The translations under genes were made by a program, and so were the position numbers. A stretch of DNA of 64,000 nt from JADKCZ01 sp963786945 (GTDB taxonomy: Bacteria > Myxococcota > Myxococcia > Myxococcales > Anaeromyxobacteraceae), in assembly GCA_963786945.1 (NCBI GenBank), contig CAWBAO010000003.1, positions 620,001-684,000 of the forward strand, in the 5' to 3' direction. Shown here in pieces: positions 57,809 through 64,000 of the stretch. How positions within the stretch are numbered: position 1 is the first letter of the stretch; the number at the start of each line of letters is the position of its first letter. The notes under the pieces were generated by a model, which was not told the DNA's origin, searched no databases, and saw only the letters and a list, made by a program, of their open reading frames with translations.

Positions 57809-58987
57809 TCACCGGAACGCCGGGATCCCGGTGATCTCCTCGCCGACGATGAGCAGGTGCATGTCGTGCGTCCCCTCGTAGGTGTAGACCGACTCCAGGT
57901 TGGCCATGTGGCGCATGATGGGGTACTCGCCCACGATGCCGTTGGCGCCCAGCACGGTGCGCGCCCTGCTGGCGATCTCGCGCGCCGCGTTCACGTTGTT
58001 GAGCTTGGCCATGGAGACGCGGGCCGGGGTGGCCTTGCCCTGGTCCTTGAGCCGCCCGAGCTGCAGCGCCAGGAGCTGTCCCTTGGTGAGCTCGGTCACC
58101 ATGAGGGCCAGCTTCTCCTGCTGGAGCTGGAACCCGGCGATGGGCCGGTCGAACTGCACGCGCTGGAGCGCGTAGTCGAGGGCGCACTGGTAGCAGGCGT
58201 CGGCGGCGCCCAGCACGCCCCAGGCGATGCCGTAGCGGGCCTGGGAGAGGCAGGAGAGCGGCCCCTTCAGCCCCTTGACCCCGGGCAGCAGGCTCACGGC
58301 CTCCTCCACCATCACGTCCTCGAGGATGAGCTCCGAGGTCACCGAGGCGCGCAGCGACCACTTGCCCTTCATCTCCGGCGCCGAGAAGCCGGGCGTGCCC
58401 TTCTCCACCAGGAAGCCCCGCACCCCCTCGTCGGTCTGGGCCCAGACCACCGCCACGTCGGCGATCGAGCCGTTGGTGATCCACATCTTGGAGCCGTTGA
58501 GCCGCCACCTGCCGCCCGCCTCGCGCACCGCGCGGGTGCGCATGCCGGCCGGGTTGGAGCCGAAGTCCGGCTCGGTGAGGCCGAAGCAGCCCACCGCCTC
58601 GCCGGTGGCCAGGCGGGGCAGCCAGCGCTCCTTCTGCGCCTCGCTCCCGTAGGCGAAGATCGGGTACATCACCAGCGCGCCCTGCACCGAGGCGAAGCTG
58701 CGCACGCCCGAGTCGCCCCGCTCCAGCTCGTACATGAGCAGGCCGTAGGCCACGCTGGAGAGGCCGGCGCAGCCGTAGCGGACCGGCAGGGTGGGGCCGA
58801 AGAAGCCCTGCGCGCCCATCCTGGCGATGAGCCCGCGGGGGAAGGTCTGGGCCTGGGCGTGGGCCTCGATGATGGGCAGGACCTCGGCGTTGACGAAGGC
58901 GCGCGCCTGCTGCCGCACCATCCGCTCCTCGTCGGTGAGGAGGTCCTGGAACCCCATGTAGTCGGTGAGCTCGCTGGGCGATGCCAT
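57809..58987 (-). CDS. Glutaryl-CoA dehydrogenase-like acyl-CoA dehydrogenase
   Basis: FAD enzyme that would oxidise and decarboxylate glutaryl-CoA to crotonyl-CoA. The 392-residue protein has CFGLTEPDFGSNPAGMRTRA, WRLNGSKMWITNGSIADVAVVWAQT, the RYGIAWGVLGAADACYQCALDYALQRVQFDRPIAGFQL segment and the C-terminal VYTYEGTHDMHLLIVGEEITGIPAF. The Glu in YEGTHD is the catalytic base position of glutaryl-CoA dehydrogenases, and the sequence around it is closest to that branch. It lies between an IclR regulator and an SDR on the minus strand. A CoA-transferase diverges from the regulator and could supply glutaryl-CoA. Confidence 0.86.
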   Translation of the reverse strand: MASPSELTDYMGFQDLLTDEERMVRQQARAFVNAEVLPIIEAHAQAQTFPRGLIARMGAQGFFGPTLPVRYGCAGLSSVAYGLLMYELERGDSGVRSFASVQGALVMYPIFAYGSEAQKERWLPRLATGEAVGCFGLTEPDFGSNPAGMRTRAVREAGGRWRLNGSKMWITNGSIADVAVVWAQTDEGVRGFLVEKGTPGFSAPEMKGKWSLRASVTSELILEDVMVEEAVSLLPGVKGLKGPLSCLSQARYGIAWGVLGAADACYQCALDYALQRVQFDRPIAGFQLQQEKLALMVTELTKGQLLALQLGRLKDQGKATPARVSMAKLNNVNAAREIASRARTVLGANGIVGEYPIMRHMANLESVYTYEGTHDMHLLIVGEEITGIPAFR

Positions 58988-58999
58988 GTTCGGCCTCCT

Positions 59000-59782
59000 C
59001 TAGCCGTGGGTGAGGGCGGAGCGGACGCTGTCCACCAGGTGCTTGAGCCGCGGGCCGATCTCCCGCTCCAGCTTCTCCCGCCCCACCTGGAAGGCGGGCC
59101 CGCTGGCGCTGAAGACCAGCACCTCGCCCTCGCCGTCCGGGAGCAGCGGGGCGGCCACGGCGTGGATCTCCTGGCGCCAGTCGCCCAGCGAGAAGCAGAG
59201 CCCGGTGCGCCGGTAGTCGCGCAGCGCCCGGTCGATGCCCTGCTTCAGCGGGGGCCAGCCCGCCCCCGCCTCCCGGCGGAGCTGCTCGAGCAGCGCGCGG
59301 CGCTCCGGCTCGGGGAGCCCGCACAGGTAGGCGCGCCCCATGGAGGTGGCCGCCAGCGGGATGCGCGAGCCGGCCTCCAGCTGCACCGCGAAGGTGGAGG
59401 CGCTGCGGTAGGTGTCGAGGTAGACCATGCCGGTCCGGTCGCGCACCCCCAGGTTCACCGAGACGCCGGCGTGCTCGGCCAGCGCCTGCATGAGCGGGCG
59501 CGCCACCCGGCGCACGTCCAGCTCGGCCAGCAGCGCGTAGCCCAGCGAGAGCACGGCGGTGCCCAGCGCGTACTGCTCCAGGCTGCGCGAGTGGCGCAGG
59601 TAGCCGAGGCGGCTCAGGGTGTGGGCCAGCCGCGAGACGGTGGGCTTGGGCAGGCCGGTGCGCCGGGCCAGCTCCTGGTTGCCGAGCCAGCGGTCGCCGG
59701 GGCCGAAGGCGCGCAGCAGCTCCAGGCCGCGCGCCAGGGCGGTGACGAACTGGCGATCCTCCCTGGGGCGGGGGCCGGGCAT
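59000..59782 (-). CDS. IclR family transcriptional regulator
   Basis: A ~260-residue regulator with an N-terminal winged helix (FVTALARGLELLRAFGPGDRWLGNQELARRTGLPKPTVSRLAHTLSRLGYL) and a C-terminal effector domain (GVSVNLGVRDRTGMVYLDTYRS, SRIPLAATSMGRAYLCGLPEPERRALLEQL, HAVAAPLLPDGEGEVLVFSASGP). ATG 59782 is chosen, since residues before it are low-complexity. It lies 12 bases upstream of the glutaryl-CoA dehydrogenase gene and diverges from the CoA-transferase gene. The inverted repeat at 59838-59852 is its likely site. The effector may be an acyl-CoA-pathway intermediate. Confidence 0.88.
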   Translation of the reverse strand: MPGPRPREDRQFVTALARGLELLRAFGPGDRWLGNQELARRTGLPKPTVSRLAHTLSRLGYLRHSRSLEQYALGTAVLSLGYALLAELDVRRVARPLMQALAEHAGVSVNLGVRDRTGMVYLDTYRSASTFAVQLEAGSRIPLAATSMGRAYLCGLPEPERRALLEQLRREAGAGWPPLKQGIDRALRDYRRTGLCFSLGDWRQEIHAVAAPLLPDGEGEVLVFSASGPAFQVGREKLEREIGPRLKHLVDSVRSALTHG

Positions 59783-59837
59783 GGCGGCGACGGTGCCAGA
59801 GCCCGGTTTCGCCGTCAACCGCACCATGCTATTTTGT

Positions 59838-59852
59838 CGGAATGAGATTCCG
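59838..59852. promoter_or_regulatory. Candidate IclR operator over the CoA-transferase start region
   Basis: CGGAAT-GAG-ATTCCG is a perfect 6+6 inverted repeat with a three-base spacer. IclR-family sites often have GGAA/TTCC half-sites with such short spacing. It ends two bases before the preferred CoA-transferase ATG (59854) and is ~55 bases upstream of the iclR start. Binding there would block translation initiation or transcription of both genes. Confidence 0.6.
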
Positions 59853-59853
59853 C

Positions 59854-61110
59854 ATGGCGAAATCAGCCTCGGGCCCCGCCGGCGACCGGCCCGGCGCCCT
59901 GGGCCACCTGCGCGTCCTCGACCTCTCCCGGGTGCTGGCCGGCCCCTGGGCCTCGCAGGTGCTGGCCGACCTCGGCGCCGACGTCGTCAAGGTGGAGCGG
60001 CCCGGGGCCGGCGACGACACCCGCCGCTGGGGCCCGCCCTGGCTGCGCGACGCGGACGGGGACGGAGACCGGCGAGTCGTCCTACTTCCTCTCCGCCAAC
60101 CGCGGCAAGCGCTCGGTCACCGTCGATCTCGCCCGCCCGGAGGGGCAGGCGCTGGTGCGCGCGGCTGGCCGCGCGGGCCGACGTGCTGCTGGAGAACTTC
60201 CGGGTGGGCGGCCTCGAGCAGTACGGCCTGGGCTACGCGGCGCTGTCGGCGCTCAACCCGCGGCTGGTCTACTGCTCCATCACCGGCTTCGGACAGACCG
60301 GCCCGTCCCGTGACCGCGCCGGCTACGACTTCCTGCTGCAGGCCATGGGCGGGCTCATGAGCATCACCGGCGCGCCGGACGGCGCTCCCCGGGGGCGGGC
60401 CGATGAAGGTGGGCGTGGCCGTCACCGACGTGATGACCGGGATGTACGCCGCCACCGCGGTGCTGGCGGCGCTGGCCCACCGCGAGCGGAGCGGGCGGGG
60501 CCAGCACGTGGACCTCTCGCTGCTCGACGTGCAGGTGGCCATGCTGGCCAACCAGGCCCAGGCCTTCCTCACCACCGGTGAGCCGCCCGGCCGGCTCGGC
60601 AACGCCCACCCCAGCATCGTCCCCTACCAGGCCTTCGCCGCCGCCGACGGCCACCTCGTGCTGGCGGTGGGCAACGACGGCCAGTTCGCCCGGCTCTGCG
60701 AGGTGCTGGGCCGGCCGGCGCTGGCCGCCGACCCGCGCTTCGCCACCAACGCCGCGCGGGTGGAGCACCGGGCCGCGCTGCTGGCCATCCTGGAGCCGGC
60801 CCTGGCGGCGCGCCCGGCCGCCGACTGGATCGCCGCGCTGGAGGCGGCCGGCGTCCCCTGCGGCCCCATCAACGACCTGCGCCAGGTCTTCGAGGATCCG
60901 CAGGTGCGCCACCGGGGGATGCGGCAGGAGGTGGACCACCCGCTCGCCGGCCGCACCGCCCTGGTGGCCTCGCCCATCCGCCTCTCGGCGACGCCGGTGG
61001 AGCCGCCCGCGCCCCCGCCCACGCTGGGCCAGCACACCGACGAGGTGCTGGCGGAGCTCGGGCTCGGCGAGGCCGAGGTGGCGGCGCTGCGGGCGGCCGG
61101 CGTGGTCTGA
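59854..61110 (+). CDS. CaiB/BaiF family CoA-transferase (type III), three frameshifts
   Basis: Moves CoA between acids without a free intermediate; next to glutaryl-CoA dehydrogenase it would plausibly activate glutarate. Family text includes HLRVLDLSRVLAGPWASQVLADLGADVVKVERPGAGDDTRRWGPP, the catalytic-Asp region ENFRVGGLEQYGLGY, FGQTGPSRDRAGYDFLLQAMGGLMSITG and VDLSLLDVQVAMLANQAQ. The frame shifts at about 60064, 60163 and 60387-60395. Each is explained by one surplus base, and each leaves family-like protein on both sides. Corrected length is ~417 residues. ATG 59854 is preferred over 59842, which lies within the operator-like repeat. Confidence 0.86.
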
Positions 61111-61129
61111 CGCCGCCGCCCGGCGCGAG

Positions 61130-61525
61130 TCAGCGGCGCGCCGCGGACCTGTTCAGGGTCACGGCGGCGCGGACCAGGGCCTTCAGCGCCTTCCCGTCGA
61201 TCTCCTCGCCCTCGTGGAGGTCGATGGCGCGCCGGGCCTTGCCCTCGAGGCTGGAGTTGAACAGGTGCGAGGGGTCCTTCAGCGAGGCGCCCTTGAAGAA
61301 GGTCATCTTCACGACGCTCCGGTAGGTCTCGCCGGTGCAGATCAACCCGTCATGGGACCAGACCGGGACGCCCCTCCACTTCCACTCCTCGACCACCTCC
61401 GGGTCCGCCTGCTTGATCAGGGCGCGCAGCCGGGAGAGCGCCTGGCCCCGCCAGTCGCCGAGCTCCTCGATCCTCGCGTCGATCAGCTCGGAGGGCGACT
61501 CGTCTCTCGAGCGGCGCTTCTTCAT
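61130..61525 (-). CDS. DUF1801 family protein
   Basis: A 131-residue protein of the DUF1801 (YdhG-like) family. It shows LIDARIEELGDWRGQALSRLRALIKQADPEVVEEWKWRGVPVWSHDGLICTGETYRSVVKMTFFKGASLKDPSHLFNSSLEGKARRAI in the expected order. The fold resembles frataxin-like alpha/beta proteins; no biochemical role is established. The ATG at 61525 has a GGAGG site just upstream and begins MKKRRSRDE. It lies alone, convergent with the CoA-transferase gene and divergent from recA. Confidence 0.85.
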   Translation of the reverse strand: MKKRRSRDESPSELIDARIEELGDWRGQALSRLRALIKQADPEVVEEWKWRGVPVWSHDGLICTGETYRSVVKMTFFKGASLKDPSHLFNSSLEGKARRAIDLHEGEEIDGKALKALVRAAVTLNRSAARR

Positions 61526-61690
61526 GTGACCTCCACGTCTCCCGGGCGCTCCACCTCTCTTGCGGGGCACCCGGCCACGAGTCCACGCCCCGCATGAGGC
61601 CGTGCCGGCGCCGCCACCCTCTCCGTCCCGGCCACCCGGCTCGCCGACCGCCGGGCCCCGGCCTTCGGCCTCTTTCCTTGACTCTCGCTC

Positions 61691-61715
61691 ATCCGTTCAG
61701 TATCCATCCGTTCAG
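61691..61715 (+). promoter_or_regulatory. Direct repeat ATCCGTTCAG x2 in the recA upstream region; LexA-box-like
   Basis: ATCCGTTCAG occurs at 61691-61700 and again at 61706-61715, 15 bases apart and about 90 bases before recA. The GTTCAG core is the conserved part of the LexA box reported for myxobacteria (recalled consensus CTRHAMRYBYGTTCAGS). The second copy matches about 14 of 17 positions and the first fewer. The 276-bp region otherwise holds no gene. Damage control of recA is inferred. Confidence 0.5.
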
Positions 61716-61801
61716 TGGCATGTCAGAGGGGGCCGGTACAAACCCTCCCACACGACGGACGACGGGGACGCGGACGGCGCCCCCTCCAAGGAGAAGAGAA
61801 G

Positions 61802-62887
<1,086 letters not shown>

Positions 62888-62938
62888 CCGCGCCGAGAGT
62901 CCAGGACCGCGCCCCGCGAGAATGGGGCACGACACCGA

Positions 62939-62975
62939 GGGGCTGGCTCCGAGAGGGGCCGGCCCCGCTTCTTTT
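62939..62975 (+). terminator. Rho-independent terminator after recA
   Basis: GGGGCTGGC (62939-62947) pairs with GCCGGCCCC (62958-62966), nine pairs including one G-U, followed by a pyrimidine-rich GCTTCTTTTCC. It lies ~50 bases after the recA stop and before the next gene at 63007. Confidence 0.6.
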
Positions 62976-63006
62976 CCGCGGGGCGGCGCCCTAGAGTGAT
63001 CGGCGC

Positions 63007-64000
63007 GTGCCCGTCGACCTCGCCGCCAGGGACTGGCTCCTCGACCTCGTCGAGGAGGAGCTGGACCGCTTCGATCCGGAGGCCGAGCCGGCCTGGCTCC
63101 CGGCCGAGCTGCTGCGGGCCGCGGCCGACAGGGACCTCGCCCCCGGCGCCCGCATGCTGGTGGCCCGGTCGCTCCGCCACCGCCACCTCGACCCCGGCGA
63201 CGACTCCCCCGAGGCCAGCTTCGTCGAGGAGGTCCGCGGCCACCTCGGCCTGGTGCTCGAGGTGGCGGTGCTGGCCGGCGAGCCGTGGCTGCGCCCGCGC
63301 GGGCGGATCGAGCTGGCCGAGGCGCTGGCCGGGGCCCTCGACGAGCACGACCTCGCCCTGGCGGCCGACGCCACCCGCGGCCACGGCGGGGCGCCCCACG
63401 AGGTCGCGGTGGCGCTGCGCGCGGCCGCCCGCCACCTCCAGGCCCGCTTCTTCCCGCCCGGAGATCCCATCGACGGGCTGCCCCTCCACCCCGGCGCCAG
63501 GGCCTCCTTCCGCCGGCACCTGGCCCGCGTGGTCCTGGGGATCCATCGCACCGGCCGGCTGGAGCCCGAAGCCCTCGACCGCCACCGCGCCTTCGCCCAG
63601 CGGGAGCGGACCTTGCTGGCCGAGGCGCTGGCCGGCCTGCTGGCCGCCGCGGCCCCGCCGCCGGGCGAGCAGATGGCCGTGCTGCGGCGGCGGCAGCTCG
63701 GCCGGCTGGGGCTCACCGGGGCCCGGCTGCGCGACGCCCGCCGGGCGGTGGCCGCCCCCCGCCCCCCGGCGCGCTGGCCCTGGCCGCGCCGCCGCTCATG
63801 CGCCCCTTCCTGCTGGAGCAGCTGCTCCTCGCCCAGCGTCGCGCCGGCCTGCCGGCGGAGGCTGCGGCCGGGTACATCGAGCCCTTCCGCGCCGCGGCCG
63901 GGCTCGACGCCCAGGCGCTGGTGGCGGCCCAGGTCGAGGCGGCGGCCCAGCACGACGACCACCTGGCCTGGTTCCAGGCGATGGCCGGCACCGGCTCGGA
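63007..64000 (+). CDS. Hypothetical protein, 3' end beyond window, frameshifted near 63760
   Basis: Not recognised. From GTG 63007 the frame reads VPVDLAARDWLLDLVEEELD and stays open to about 63755. It is a Leu/Ala/Arg/Glu-rich, helix-dominated protein (GARMLVARSLRHRHLDPGDD, SFVEEVRGHLGLVLEVAVLAG, QMAVLRRRQLGRLGLTGARL). The frame then becomes Trp/Arg/Ser/Cys-rich, while another frame continues sensibly (ALALAAPPLMRPFLLEQLLLAQRRAG, YIEPFRAAAGLDAQALVAAQV) to the window end. Two six-C runs at 63755-63760 and 63762-63767 are the likely site of a one-base error. At least 330 residues. No signal peptide or membrane segment was seen. Confidence 0.6.
   Translation, partial: MPVDLAARDWLLDLVEEELDRFDPEAEPAWLPAELLRAAADRDLAPGARMLVARSLRHRHLDPGDDSPEASFVEEVRGHLGLVLEVAVLAGEPWLRPRGRIELAEALAGALDEHDLALAADATRGHGGAPHEVAVALRAAARHLQARFFPPGDPIDGLPLHPGARASFRRHLARVVLGIHRTGRLEPEALDRHRAFAQRERTLLAEALAGLLAAAAPPPGEQMAVLRRRQLGRLGLTGARLRDARRAVAAPRPPARWPWPRRRSCAPSCWSSCSSPSVAPACRRRLRPGTSSPSAPRPGSTPRRWWRPRSRRRPSTTTTWPGSRRWPAPAR

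Noticed and set aside
54914..59845. Plus-strand open frame of 1643 codons
   Set aside because: It spans five recognisable minus-strand genes and reads as Gly/Arg/Ala/His-rich sequence; no domain is visible.
62991..63962. Minus-strand open frames opposite the gene at 63007
   Set aside because: They are Arg/Ser/Pro/Gly-rich, while the plus strand gives a balanced helical protein; the plus strand is preferred.

Overview
This window comes from a very GC-rich chromosome (by eye above 70% G+C, third codon positions almost always G or C). The gene families suggest a Myxococcota relative close to Anaeromyxobacter: paired DUF4388/PATAN proteins carrying receiver, J-domain and TPR modules, a GTP-type PEPCK, a GYF_2-RDD protein, and a GTTCAG repeat of myxobacterial LexA-box type before recA. 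The taxonomic call is inference. No rRNA, tRNA, CRISPR array, IS element or phage gene was recognised; this reads as core chromosome plus metabolic accessory modules.

Layout. 1-2.2 kb: 3' part of pckG, an NRDE-family gene and a DUF971 gene. 2.2-5.3 kb (minus): deoxynucleoside kinase, panB, panC, smpB. 5.6-12 kb: a small orphan gene with its own promoter, then rsmA, tsaD and two large PATAN/DUF4388 regulatory proteins (minus). 12-15.5 kb: trmL, PP2C phosphatase, GYF_2-RDD membrane protein, a small HExxH membrane protein, yqgE. 15.6-21.7 kb: complete histidine utilisation operon hutH-hutC-hutU-hutI-hutG with a HutC-type operator. 21.8-29.8 kb: DUF3943 protein, small membrane protein, and an RND efflux operon. 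30-32 kb: a lone cNMP-binding domain protein and an LssY_C protein. 32-39.1 kb (minus): an asparagine/aspartate/C4-dicarboxylate operon (Dcu exchanger, aspartase, asparaginase, DcaP-like porin, lipoprotein, DASS transporter). 39.3-54.5 kb: a stress/osmotic and carbohydrate neighbourhood (AI-2E family protein, thioesterase, aquaporin, glucose dehydrogenase, GH13, GH63-like glucosidase, SulP, PPK2, ClC channel, and a trehalose-phosphatase fused to a MarR regulator). 54.5-61.1 kb: epimerase, rmuC, then SDR, glutaryl-CoA dehydrogenase and IclR regulator diverging from a CaiB-type CoA-transferase. 61.1-64 kb: DUF1801 gene, recA, and an unknown gene running off the end.

How genes work together. Hut enzymes take histidine to glutamate under a HutC repressor encoded in the operon. 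The Dcu/AspA/AnsB/DcaP operon forms a plausible outer-membrane-to-cytoplasm route from asparagine or aspartate to fumarate plus ammonia, with C4-dicarboxylate exchange. CaiB plus glutaryl-CoA dehydrogenase would activate and oxidise glutarate.

Most notable: the trehalose-6-phosphate phosphatase-MarR fusion at 53272-54489. A perfect TTGC-N4-GCAA palindrome, the architecture of the MarR operator, lies between it and the divergent ClC gene. This looks like a self-contained metabolite-enzyme/regulator unit.

Caution: at least fourteen genes are interrupted by apparent one-base shifts, usually in short G or C runs and including panB. I read these mainly as sequencing or assembly errors, and annotate the full interrupted genes.
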